Assembly (NCBI GenBank): GCA_036804525.1
Contig: DAIRSE010000011.1
Location: 1-56,609 of the forward strand
Reading direction: 5' to 3'
DNA: 56,609 nt
Source: JBFLVT01 sp036804525
GTDB taxonomy: Bacteria > Bacillota > Desulfotomaculia > Desulfotomaculales > JASEER01
Of the stretch, positions 1-8,256 are shown piece after piece. A program made the position numbers and the translations under genes. Each line of letters starts with the position of its first letter. The first letter of the stretch is position 1. The notes under the pieces are model-generated. The model made no database searches and was not told the origin of the DNA. It was given only the letters and a program-made list of their open reading frames with translations.

Positions 1-87
1 GCCGGCGTCAACGAGATTCTTGCCGCCGCGGACCGCGCCCTTTACGCGGCGAAGGCGGCGGGCAAGGACCGGATCATCAGGGGTTAG
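1..87 (+). CDS. GGDEF-domain protein, C-terminal fragment
   Basis: Only the last 28 codons lie in the window; the reading frame is open from base 1 and stops at TAG 85-87. The residues ADRALYAAKAAGKDRI match the final helix that ends GGDEF (diguanylate cyclase) domains, where the pattern is ADxALYxAKxxGrnr. It would make cyclic di-GMP if the missing part keeps an intact GGDEF active site, which cannot be judged here. Two HD-GYP proteins further along would fit a c-di-GMP network. Confidence 0.7.
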   Translation, partial: AGVNEILAAADRALYAAKAAGKDRIIRG

Positions 88-208
88 GTCTGAAAAGTTT
101 AAAGTTTGTCCTGGAACAAGCAATGTATTTGCAGTTTTTGGTTTGACTCTGGGATTAAATTGAGCAGCGCGGTATAGAATTAGAATATTTATTGCCGGGA
201 GTGACATT

Positions 209-1189
209 TTGCGTTACGTTGCCGGAATCGACCTCGGGGGAACGAAGATCTTGACGGCGCTCGCCGGCTTGGACGGTCACGTTGTCCAGGAGGTCAAGAT
301 CCCCACGCAAGGCGGTCGGGGGTTCGGGCACGTCGTGCAACGCATGGCCGCTTCGGTTAACGAGGTGCTGGCCCGGCAGAAGGCCCGCAGGGATGACCTG
401 GCCGCGGTCGCTGTCGGTGCTCCGGGACCGGTAGACCCGTTGTCGGGAATTGTCAAAGAGGCTCCGAATCTTCGCGGCTGGCGCGGCGTTCCGCTGGCCG
501 CCTCCCTTGCAACCGCCGTCGGAGTTCCGGTGTATGTCGACAACGACGCCAACTTGGCCGCTTTGGGCGAGCACCTCTTCGGAGCCGGGCGCGGCAGGCG
601 CAACATGGTTTACATTACAGTCAGCACGGGTATCGGCGGAGGGCTGATCCTCGACGGAAAGCTTTACCGCGGAGCAAGCTGGGCGGCAGGAGAGATCGGG
701 CACCTGCCGGTGGCCGGCGGCCCGGTGTGCCGCTGCGGGGGCAGGGGCTGCCTGGAAGCGCTCGCCTCCGGGACGGCGATAGCGCGGGAGGCCAGGCGGC
801 TGGCCAAGAGCGGCCAGGCTCCGGGACTGCTCGCGCTGGCGGGGGGGAGCGCCGGGAAAATCACGGCGCCCTTCGTCTTTGAGGCCGCGGAAAGGGGGGA
901 CCCCCAGGCGAGGGAGATTGTCCGCAGCGCGGCGACCTACCTGGGCCGGGGGCTGGCCGTGGTCGTCAACATGCTCAACCCGGAGATGATCGTCCTGGGG
1001 GGCGGGGTGATGACGGGCGGCAGCGCGATGTGGGACGTGATGCTGCGGGAACTGCAGGAACTGGCTTGGGAAGCCTCGCTCGACGCCGTGCAGGTGGTCC
1101 CGGCCGCCCTGGGCGGGCGTTCGGGCGTGATGGGCGCCGTAGCGCTGGCCCTTGAGCTGGCCAACGGCCATCGCGGCACTGGGCATTAA
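209..1189 (+). CDS. ROK-family sugar kinase, probable glucokinase
   Basis: A 326-residue ROK kinase that most likely phosphorylates glucose to glucose 6-phosphate with ATP in the cytoplasm. The N-terminal phosphate-binding motif DLGGTK is at residues 8-13. GAPGPVD follows near residue 70, VDNDANLAALGEH holds the catalytic Asp, and the ROK zinc motif CRCGGRGCLE sits near residue 175. The start is TTG at 209, preceded by GGGAG at a good distance. It stands before a glycogen debranching enzyme and phosphoglucose isomerase, so feeding free glucose from glycogen into glycolysis is a natural role. ROK members also include N-acetylmannosamine kinases and repressors. There is no DNA-binding domain here, so it is a kinase. 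Confidence 0.88.
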   Translation: MRYVAGIDLGGTKILTALAGLDGHVVQEVKIPTQGGRGFGHVVQRMAASVNEVLARQKARRDDLAAVAVGAPGPVDPLSGIVKEAPNLRGWRGVPLAASLATAVGVPVYVDNDANLAALGEHLFGAGRGRRNMVYITVSTGIGGGLILDGKLYRGASWAAGEIGHLPVAGGPVCRCGGRGCLEALASGTAIAREARRLAKSGQAPGLLALAGGSAGKITAPFVFEAAERGDPQAREIVRSAATYLGRGLAVVVNMLNPEMIVLGGGVMTGGSAMWDVMLRELQELAWEASLDAVQVVPAALGGRSGVMGAVALALELANGHRGTGH

Positions 1190-1230
1190 GCGCTGAGTAT
1201 TGGCAAGCCAGTATGCCCTTTCCTCTACTA

Positions 1231-1287
1231 CCGCCAAGACGCCAAGAGCACTGAGTAAGGATGTTGGCGAACTTGGCGGTTTTGTTT
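1231..1287 (+). terminator. Rho-independent terminator after the ROK kinase
   Basis: CCGCCAAG (1231-1238) pairs with CTTGGCGG (1272-1279), followed by TTTTGTTT. The 33-base loop can fold further. It separates the kinase from the debranching enzyme. Confidence 0.55.
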
Positions 1288-1307
1288 AATCCCTTGCCTG
1301 CAACTAT

Positions 1308-1330
1308 GCTTAATGCTTAACGCTTGGTGC
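1308..1330 (-). repeat. Intergenic 23-bp element, inverted copy of 56482-56504
   Basis: Read on the minus strand, this stretch matches 56482-56504 in 22 of 23 positions (GCACCAAGCG, then T or C, then TAAGCATTAAGC). Both copies are intergenic and neither is coding. The core TAAGCATTAAGC is itself a short imperfect tandem. Confidence 0.6.
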
Positions 1331-1401
1331 CATTAAGGTGGTGATTGACAGGGGCGGTTCCGAGACAAGATAAGCAAAAAGGTTTGAAGGATGGGTAGCT
1401 T

Positions 1402-3393
1402 TTGGAGTTCGGCAAGGATGAATGGCGCACCTTTGAACGGGGCGCGGGAAAGGAATGGCTGGTGACAAACGGTCTCGGCGGTTACGCCTGCGGCACGCTG
1501 ATCAACGCCAACACCCGCAAGTACCACTCCCTGCTGACGGCCGCCCACAATCCGCCCGGCCTGCGTGTCCTGCACGTCGCCAAGCTTGACGAGTGCCTCG
1601 AGACGCCCTCTTCCTTCTACAACCTTGCTGCCAACGAGACCGGCGGAGGGGTGCCGGACAGGGGCTTCTTGCACCTCCAGCGCGTTGTCTTCGAGCCTTT
1701 TCCCACCTTCATTTACAGCATGGGTGACATCACCGTCCGCAAGACGGTCTTCATGCCTTACGGGCACAATGCAACCGTGGTCCTCTACAAGGTGCAGAAC
1801 GGCCCGGAAAAAGCCACGCTGCGCCTCACGCCGATGATCAACGACCGCGGCTATCACTTTATCACCTACGAAGGACAGGTAACCTTTTCTCAGAAACCTC
1901 ACCTTCGGAGTACGGAGATCGCCGGTCGGTCGGAATACCCGCCGCTCAGGCTGGCCTGCAGCAGGGGCAGGTACTACGAAACCGGGTACTGGTTTAAGGG
2001 CATGTACTACCGCATCGAAGCCGAACGCGGCGAGAACCCGTACGAGGACCACTACGTCCCCGGTTACTTTGAAGTTACGATGCAGCCCCGCGAGCACGCC
2101 TCTTTCAGCTTCAGCGCCTCGGTCGAGGCCGGATCCTTTTTGAACGGCGAAGAACTGCTGAATGCCCAGCGAAAGCGAATCCTGTCGCTTATCGAAAAGG
2201 CAGGGTATCAAGACCCTTTCGCTCAAGCCTTGGTCGCGGCCGCCGACGCTTTTATCGTGCTGCGGAAGTCGACGGGGATGAAGACGATCATCGCCGGCTA
2301 CCCGTGGTTCACCGACTGGGGGCGGGACACTATGATCTCTTTGCCGGGACTGACGCTGGTTACCGGCCGCTACGAGGAAGCCAGGCAAATCCTGTTGACC
2401 TACGCCAGGCAGTCCAACAGGGGCCTTTTGCCCAACGCTTTTAAAGTTGGGGCCAGGGAGGCGATGTACAATACCGTGGACGCCTCGCTCTGGTTCTTTA
2501 ACGCCGTGTATAAGTACCTGCAGTATACCGGGGACTTCGGCTTCATCCGCCGCGAGATCTTCGCCGTTTTGCAGGATATCGTGGCGTGGTATGTCCGGGG
2601 CACCGACTTCAACATCGGCATTGGCGACGACGGCCTGGTCCAAGCCGGAACCCCCGACGTCCAACTTACCTGGATGGACGCCAAGATCGGCGACTGGGTG
2701 GTTACGCCCCGTCACGGCAAGCCGGTGGAAATCCAGGCGTTGTGGTACAATGCGCTCAGAGTCCTGGAATATCTGTGCGACCGGTTTGACGAAGAGTTTA
2801 GGTACCGCGGACTCGCAGAAAAAGTAAGAGAGAGTTTTCATCGCCGCTTCTGGGTGCATGGGCAGCCCGGAGGAGAAAGATGGCTTTGTGATGTGGTCAC
2901 CGGTGACGAGCAGGATGCCAGGGTGCGTCCCAACCAACTGCTGGCGGCCAGTCTCCCGTTCAGTATGCTCGATCAGGAGCAGTCCCTCGATGTCGTCCGG
3001 AAAGTCTGGCACGAGCTGTACGCCACTTACGGCCTGCGCAGCCTGAGCCCCAAGGACCCCGACTACCGGGGCGTCTACATCGGGGACCGGGTCCGGCGCG
3101 ACGGCAGCTACCATCAGGGGACGGCCTGGAGCTGGCTGATCGGTCCGTTTATCACCGCCTACCGGCGCGCGCACGGTTATTCGCCCGAGAGCAGGGAACA
3201 GGCCAGGGCTTTTATCCAGCCGTTCGAGGATCACCTGCGGGACCACGGCGTGGGCAGCATCTCGGAGATCTTCGACGGTGACGAGCCTTTCTATCCCCGG
3301 GGCTGTTTCGCCCAGGCCTGGGGCGTGGGCGAATTGCTGCGGGCTTACGTGGAGGACGTGCTAGAAGCGGGCCATCCGATTAAGAAAACTTGA
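1402..3393 (+). CDS. Glycogen debranching enzyme (amylo-alpha-1,6-glucosidase, GH133-like)
   Basis: A 663-residue cytoplasmic enzyme that removes alpha-1,6 branch points from glycogen. The N-terminal half has the bacterial GDE N-terminal motif NGLGGYACGT near residue 24 and a run of beta-strands. The C-terminal half is an (alpha/alpha)6 barrel with the catalytic-region motif WFTDWGRDTM near residue 303 and SEIFDGDEPFYPRGCFAQAWG near the end. Length suits the prokaryotic family. The start is TTG 1402, with AAGGATGGG about ten bases upstream. Flanked by ROK kinase and pgi, it makes a small glycogen-use cluster. Confidence 0.9.
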   Translation: MEFGKDEWRTFERGAGKEWLVTNGLGGYACGTLINANTRKYHSLLTAAHNPPGLRVLHVAKLDECLETPSSFYNLAANETGGGVPDRGFLHLQRVVFEPFPTFIYSMGDITVRKTVFMPYGHNATVVLYKVQNGPEKATLRLTPMINDRGYHFITYEGQVTFSQKPHLRSTEIAGRSEYPPLRLACSRGRYYETGYWFKGMYYRIEAERGENPYEDHYVPGYFEVTMQPREHASFSFSASVEAGSFLNGEELLNAQRKRILSLIEKAGYQDPFAQALVAAADAFIVLRKSTGMKTIIAGYPWFTDWGRDTMISLPGLTLVTGRYEEARQILLTYARQSNRGLLPNAFKVGAREAMYNTVDASLWFFNAVYKYLQYTGDFGFIRREIFAVLQDIVAWYVRGTDFNIGIGDDGLVQAGTPDVQLTWMDAKIGDWVVTPRHGKPVEIQALWYNALRVLEYLCDRFDEEFRYRGLAEKVRESFHRRFWVHGQPGGERWLCDVVTGDEQDARVRPNQLLAASLPFSMLDQEQSLDVVRKVWHELYATYGLRSLSPKDPDYRGVYIGDRVRRDGSYHQGTAWSWLIGPFITAYRRAHGYSPESREQARAFIQPFEDHLRDHGVGSISEIFDGDEPFYPRGCFAQAWGVGELLRAYVEDVLEAGHPIKKT

Positions 3394-3557
3394 AATAGCT
3401 CGGCATAGAGGGATCGGCCGCCCGGCGAAGAAGAGCTATCTTGACCTGCAACGTTCACCGGCGGCATTTCAGCGCGGCTTGCGGCATAAATAACCATGAG
3501 TTGCGAGAAAAGAACCGGCCCGGATGGAATCGGGTGCACAAGGATGTGGGTTCAAGA

Positions 3558-4943
3558 ATGTTAAGCATTGATGTCGGCCACCTTTTCGGCATAGGCCGCG
3601 CCCCGGAGGGTGACGGCACGGAGTTCCCGGCTTCGCTGGTTGCCAGATACGGTACGCGTTTCGAGGCCTTCAGGTTCTCGCTGGCAAAGGGAGAAACGCC
3701 CCTGACCCTTTCGCTGGCAGAAGAAGCTGTTATTCCTGACATCAAACTCCTGGCCGAAAAACTGAAGGCCAAGTATGAAAACGTCTTGCTCGTGGGCATC
3801 GGCGGCTCGGCGCTGGGGGCCAGGGCCATCCTGCAATTCCTGAGAGGACCTTTTTACAACCTCGAGCAGCACGATGAGCCGCGCATGTTCGTCCTGGACA
3901 ACCTGGACCCGGTAATTGCGGACAAACTGGGAAACATTCTTGATTTTAAGAAGACCGCCCTGGTTTATGTGAGCAAATCGGGCTCGACGCCGGAGACGGC
4001 GGCCAACTTTATTCATTTTTTCAAGAAGTACAGGGAGTCGGGCGCAAACGTACGCGACCTCGTCATCGTCTGCGATCCTGCCGACAACGGCATCAACCGC
4101 ATCGCCCGCAGCCTGCAATGTCACTTGCTGCACATCCCGCGTGCCCTGCCGGGCCGGTATTCGGTTCTGTCGACGGTCGGGTTTCTCCCGGCGGAACTGA
4201 TCGGCGTCGACAGCAGGCAGCTGCTGGAAGGGGCCCTTGCGGTGCATCGGGCTGTTCTCGACAATCCTCCGCAGACCAACGCCTTGTTTGCTCTCGGCTC
4301 ATCCCTTTTCGAACTGGCCCTGAAGGGCAAGTCAATCCATGTTCTGTTCTGTTACAGCAGCCTGCTTTATGACTTCGGCCTGTGGTTTATGCAGCTGTGG
4401 GCCGAAAGCCTGGGCAAGAGGCTCTCCCTGGAGGGGAATGTGGTCCATGCGGGGACGACGCCGCTGGCCAGTCTGGGTGCCACGGACCAGCACTCGCTCC
4501 TGCAGCTTTTTAAAGAGGGCCCGGGCGACAAGGTTTTCGGTTTCGTTAAAGTTGATAACGTGCCCGAAGATATTGTAATGGGCAATGAGTTCCCGGGAGA
4601 AATCGAATATTCCTATTTCGCCGGCCAGACGATGGGCAGGCAGCTCGGGATCGAACAGCTTGCGACGGAAATGAGCCTGGTCGGAGCGGGGCACCCGTGT
4701 TACCGTATCCTGCTCGAAGACATCTCCCCCCGCACGCTGGGCGCGCTGTTCTACTTTTATGAAGCGCTTGTGGTCTTCGTGGCTGCATTGTGGAATATCA
4801 ACCCGTTTGACCAGCCCGGCGTGGAGGAAGGGAAGAATATCACCTATAGTTTGATGGGCAGAGAGGACTATGCCCAGAGGCGTTTAAATTATGAAAGGAA
4901 AGTAAAAGAGTACGATCAGGGTCGGAAAACATTTCGTATCTGA
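3558..4943 (+). CDS. pgi: Glucose-6-phosphate isomerase
   Basis: Interconverts glucose 6-phosphate and fructose 6-phosphate. The sugar-isomerase (SIS) fold shows in VGIGGSALGARA, the phosphate-binding VSKSGSTPETAANF, the family signature region QLWAESLGKR, and GTTPLASLGATDQHS. The frame is open from 3441, but the first 39 codons look non-coding. ATG 3558 has AGGATG upstream and gives 461 residues, close to the usual 450 of Bacillota. It links the glycogen genes upstream to the glycolytic operon downstream. The 160 bp between the debranching gene and this start hold no clear promoter. Confidence 0.93.
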   Translation: MLSIDVGHLFGIGRAPEGDGTEFPASLVARYGTRFEAFRFSLAKGETPLTLSLAEEAVIPDIKLLAEKLKAKYENVLLVGIGGSALGARAILQFLRGPFYNLEQHDEPRMFVLDNLDPVIADKLGNILDFKKTALVYVSKSGSTPETAANFIHFFKKYRESGANVRDLVIVCDPADNGINRIARSLQCHLLHIPRALPGRYSVLSTVGFLPAELIGVDSRQLLEGALAVHRAVLDNPPQTNALFALGSSLFELALKGKSIHVLFCYSSLLYDFGLWFMQLWAESLGKRLSLEGNVVHAGTTPLASLGATDQHSLLQLFKEGPGDKVFGFVKVDNVPEDIVMGNEFPGEIEYSYFAGQTMGRQLGIEQLATEMSLVGAGHPCYRILLEDISPRTLGALFYFYEALVVFVAALWNINPFDQPGVEEGKNITYSLMGREDYAQRRLNYERKVKEYDQGRKTFRI

Positions 4944-4970
4944 GGTCCTGGTTGCAGGAGGCCTTGAACA

Positions 4971-5831
4971 ATGACCGCTCCCCGCATGGTGATCATTACC
5001 GGCCTTTCCGGGGCGGGTAAAACGCAGGCCGTCAGGGTTTTGGAAGACCTGGGGTTCTTCTGTATTGACAACCTGCCGCCGACATTGATCCGGAAGTTTG
5101 CCGAGCTCTGCGCCCAGAGCAGAATCGGTCGCGTGGCGCTGGTCATCGACATCCGGGGCGGGGAGTTTTTCGGCGCCTTTGCCGGCGTCCTGGACCAACT
5201 TAAGGCCGAGGGGATCCGTTACGAAATATTATTTCTCGATGCTTCCAACGAGACCCTGGTCAGGCGGTTCAAGGAGAGCCGCCGGCCCCATCCTTTAAGT
5301 CCTTCCGGCGAGATTATCCAGGGCATCCGGGCCGAACGGCAGCGCCTTCAGGAATTAAAAGGCCTGGCCAACAAGATCATCGATACGTCCAACCTGACGG
5401 TCAACCAGTTAAGGCAGGAAATCGCCAGCCTTTACGGGGATGACGACGGCCAGGAGAGGCTGGCCGTCAACATTGTCTCGTTCGGCTATAAACATGGCAT
5501 CCCGCTCGACGCCGACCTGGTAATCGATGTCCGTTTTTTGCCCAACCCTCACTATATCAGCGATCTGCGCCCGTTGACCGGTTACGACCGGAAGGTCCGC
5601 GACTATGTTTTTAATTCTCCGGATACCCTGGAATTCGTGGAACGCCTCGCTTCGCTGCTCGAGTTCCTTATTCCCCGCTATATTAAGGAAGGCAAGACGT
5701 CGCTCACGATCGCCATCGGCTGCACGGGGGGCATGCACCGGTCTGTAGCCTTAGTCAACCACTTCGGCGAACTGCTCAAGAAGCAGGGCCACCGCATCAG
5801 CGTTAGACACCGGGACATAAAGCGCGAATAA
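4971..5831 (+). CDS. rapZ: RNase adapter protein RapZ (YvcJ)
   Basis: A 286-residue P-loop NTPase. The Walker A motif GLSGAGKT is at residues 10-17, and the C-terminal domain carries the family hallmark GCTGGMHRSVAL near residue 250. In E. coli RapZ delivers the GlmZ RNA to RNase E. In Bacillus the orthologue YvcJ is a nucleotide-binding protein affecting competence. It begins 27 bp after pgi and is followed by whiA. The yvcK gene that usually stands between rapZ and whiA in Bacillota is absent here. Confidence 0.93.
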   Translation: MTAPRMVIITGLSGAGKTQAVRVLEDLGFFCIDNLPPTLIRKFAELCAQSRIGRVALVIDIRGGEFFGAFAGVLDQLKAEGIRYEILFLDASNETLVRRFKESRRPHPLSPSGEIIQGIRAERQRLQELKGLANKIIDTSNLTVNQLRQEIASLYGDDDGQERLAVNIVSFGYKHGIPLDADLVIDVRFLPNPHYISDLRPLTGYDRKVRDYVFNSPDTLEFVERLASLLEFLIPRYIKEGKTSLTIAIGCTGGMHRSVALVNHFGELLKKQGHRISVRHRDIKRE

Positions 5832-5909
5832 TTTGTCTCCTGGTTAACTAATATTTCTGTTAAGAAGGCCACAGACCGGTTAAATAGGAGAACACATTAA
5901 GATCTATTG

Positions 5910-5918
5910 TGCTATAAT
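5910..5918 (+). promoter_or_regulatory. Extended -10 promoter element upstream of whiA
   Basis: TGCTATAAT, an exact extended -10 box (TGnTATAAT), lies 24 bp before the whiA start codon. No convincing -35 is seen, which is acceptable for extended -10 promoters. It could give whiA-rpoN-gap a start separate from rapZ. Confidence 0.5.
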
Positions 5919-5941
5919 ATTGGCAATAAGGGCGGGATATT

Positions 5942-6868
5942 TTGACCTTTTCGGTCCGCACCAAGGAGGAATTAGCCAGGATTGAGGGCCGGCTCTGTTG
6001 CCAGAAGGCGGAGCTGGCTGCTCTGGTGTGCTTTTGCGGCTCCTTGTACGTGCAGGGGGCTCGGCCCGAGATCTTGACGATCGGCACCGAAAACGCCGGC
6101 GCCGCCCGGAAAACCTACAAGCTGCTGAAGCACGTCTTTGACCTGGAGGCAGCTATTGAGGTCCGCCGCAGGCAGCGCCTGCGGAAGAACAATCATTACG
6201 AAATCATTGTTAAATCCCAGCCTCGCTTCAACGAGGCATGCAAGGTGCTGGGGCTTAAAGCCGGGAGGATCAAGAAAAGCCTGATCGGGCGCGACTGTTG
6301 CCGGAGGGCCTACCTGAGGGGGGCGTTCTTAGGCAGGGGCTCGGTGTCAAGCCCTAAGGGAGAATACCACCTGGAGATTATGGCCGGGTCGGAGCCCGTC
6401 GCTCAAGACCTTGCCGCTTTAATGGCCCGGCTTGGACTGGACGCTCGCGTTGTCAGCCGCCGTCGCGGATGGGCTGTATATATCAAGGAAGGAACGCAGA
6501 TCGTCGACTGCCTGAACCTGATGGGGGCGCATAACGCCCTCCTGGCCTTTGAAAATGCGCGTGTCTACAAGGAGATGCGCAACCGGGTCAACCGCCTGGT
6601 GAACTGTGACACGGCCAATCTGAGCAAGGCCGCCGATGCCTCGGTTCGCCACCAGGAAATCATCCGGCGGATTGATGAGTCGCTGGGACTTAATAAGCTT
6701 CCCGAGCCGCTGCGGCAGTTTGCCGAACTCCGCCTGCGTTATCCTGACGCCAGCCTGCGGGAACTCGGTGAACTTGCCAGTCCGCCGCTTTCGAAATCCC
6801 GTGCGGGTTACCGCATGCGGCGTCTTGAGGCCATCGCGGAAAAGCTGACCGGGAAGGAAAAACATTAG
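5942..6868 (+). CDS. whiA: Sporulation/cell-division regulator WhiA
   Basis: A 308-residue protein with an N-terminal LAGLIDADG homing-endonuclease-like fold (TKEELARI at the start, LRGAFLGRGSVSSPKGEYHLE in the middle) and a C-terminal helix-turn-helix region ending LSKSRAGYRMRRLEAIAEKL. In actinomycetes WhiA activates sporulation genes; in Bacillus it is a nucleoid-associated protein affecting division. The start is TTG 5942 with GGGCGGGAT upstream. Only two bases separate its stop from rpoN, so the two are probably co-translated. Confidence 0.94.
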   Translation: MTFSVRTKEELARIEGRLCCQKAELAALVCFCGSLYVQGARPEILTIGTENAGAARKTYKLLKHVFDLEAAIEVRRRQRLRKNNHYEIIVKSQPRFNEACKVLGLKAGRIKKSLIGRDCCRRAYLRGAFLGRGSVSSPKGEYHLEIMAGSEPVAQDLAALMARLGLDARVVSRRRGWAVYIKEGTQIVDCLNLMGAHNALLAFENARVYKEMRNRVNRLVNCDTANLSKAADASVRHQEIIRRIDESLGLNKLPEPLRQFAELRLRYPDASLRELGELASPPLSKSRAGYRMRRLEAIAEKLTGKEKH

Positions 6869-6870
6869 AT

Positions 6871-8214
6871 ATGCGCCGCGATCTACGCCTGGATCAGCAA
6901 CAAACGCTAAAACTGACGCTTAGGCCCGAACTACGGCAAGGCCTCACTGTTTTGCAGCTGCCGCTTCCCGACCTGATCGAGTACATCGACCGGGAACTGC
7001 AGGAAAACCCGCTCCTTGAGGCCGACCCGAGCGAGGAGAGATCGCCCGAAGGCGAGGCCGAAAACTTTGAATGGCTGAGGTATCTTGACGACGCCAGTGA
7101 CACCGGATTCCCGCCGGAGCGACGCCGTGTACCGGATGCGGTTTTCGGTGCCGCTGCCGAAACGCTGGAGCAGCACCTCCTGTCCCAGCTCAGCTTAAGC
7201 CCGGTTGATGCCGAAACACGCAGGATCGCCGCTTACCTGATCGGGAACCTTGATGAGGACGGTTACCTGCAGGTGGAAGCCGGCGATGCCGCGCGTGAGC
7301 TCGGAACTGATAAAGAGGCGGTCCGGGCCGCCCTGGATCTCGTCCAGACCTTTCACCCGGCGGGGGTAGGGGCCCGGAACGTGGTGGAAAGCCTGATCCT
7401 GCAGTTAAGGCGCCGGGGTTTCGATGAGCCTATATTCACGAGCCTGGTTACCGATCACCTCGACGATTTGGCTGCGGGGCGGTTCGAGAAGATAGCAAAA
7501 TCCCTGAGGGTTACGACCGCCGATGTCGTTGACGCTCTTCAGGTCATTAAGGAACTTAACCCGCGTCCGGGTTTGAACTTTTCCGACGGGCATGGGACGC
7601 GCTACCTTATGCCCGATGTTATAATAGAAAAAGTTGGCGAAGAATATGTCGTTTCTGTTAACGAGACTGACCTTCCGCGCCTGAGCATTAACCCTGTTTA
7701 CCAGAAGCTGCTGGCATCGGCGGATGGCGACCTCAAGACACGCAGTTACATCAGCGGGCGGCTCAAAGCCGCCCAGGAACTGTTAAAGAATGTGGAGCGG
7801 CGACGACTGACCCTTTGGCGTGTCGTCACCCGCATTGTCGAAGAACAGAAGGCTTTTTTCGACAAAGGCAGAGCCTTTCTTGTCCCGCTTACGCTGAAGG
7901 AGGTTGCAGACGCGTTAGGAGTACACGAATCAACCGTATCAAGGGCTGTTGCCGGGAAATATGCACAGACGCCGCGAGGCATATTCAGCCTGAAATTCTT
8001 TTTTGCCTCAGGCCCCAAGGACGTGTCGGCCGAGGCGGTAAAGCGCCAGATACAAGAGATTGTTAAACAGGAGAACCAAGAGCGTCCTTACAGCGACCAG
8101 GAGATTGCTTCCATCCTTGCCCGGCGGGGCGTGGAAGTCTCACGGCGGACGGTGGCCAAGTACCGCGACGAGCTCGGCCTCCGGCCGGCCAGGCAGAGGA
8201 AGCGCGGGTTATAA
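6871..8214 (+). CDS. rpoN: RNA polymerase sigma-54 factor
   Basis: A 447-residue sigma-54 (SigL). Region I is the Leu/Gln-rich N-terminus (QQTLKLTLRPELRQGL, then a LQENPLLEADPSEE-type segment). The core-binding region follows. The C-terminus has the helix-turn-helix and the RpoN box, here SRRTVAKYRDELGL. It recognises -24/-12 promoters and needs an AAA+ activator; none is encoded in this window. It sits directly ahead of gap. In many Bacillota the glycolytic repressor cggR occupies the slot between them, but it is missing here. Confidence 0.95.
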   Translation: MRRDLRLDQQQTLKLTLRPELRQGLTVLQLPLPDLIEYIDRELQENPLLEADPSEERSPEGEAENFEWLRYLDDASDTGFPPERRRVPDAVFGAAAETLEQHLLSQLSLSPVDAETRRIAAYLIGNLDEDGYLQVEAGDAARELGTDKEAVRAALDLVQTFHPAGVGARNVVESLILQLRRRGFDEPIFTSLVTDHLDDLAAGRFEKIAKSLRVTTADVVDALQVIKELNPRPGLNFSDGHGTRYLMPDVIIEKVGEEYVVSVNETDLPRLSINPVYQKLLASADGDLKTRSYISGRLKAAQELLKNVERRRLTLWRVVTRIVEEQKAFFDKGRAFLVPLTLKEVADALGVHESTVSRAVAGKYAQTPRGIFSLKFFFASGPKDVSAEAVKRQIQEIVKQENQERPYSDQEIASILARRGVEVSRRTVAKYRDELGLRPARQRKRGL

Positions 8215-8256
8215 AACGGGGTTCCGGAGAGATAATAGGGAAGGAGTGGGCGGACA

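Noticed and set aside
155..1237. 360-codon frame antisense to the ROK kinase
   Set aside because: The composition is Arg/Pro-rich and nonsense-like, and the opposite strand is a clear kinase.
1333..3246. 637-codon open frame antisense to the debranching enzyme
   Set aside because: It has no recognisable family and mirrors the GC-rich codons of a certain gene. It is a shadow frame.
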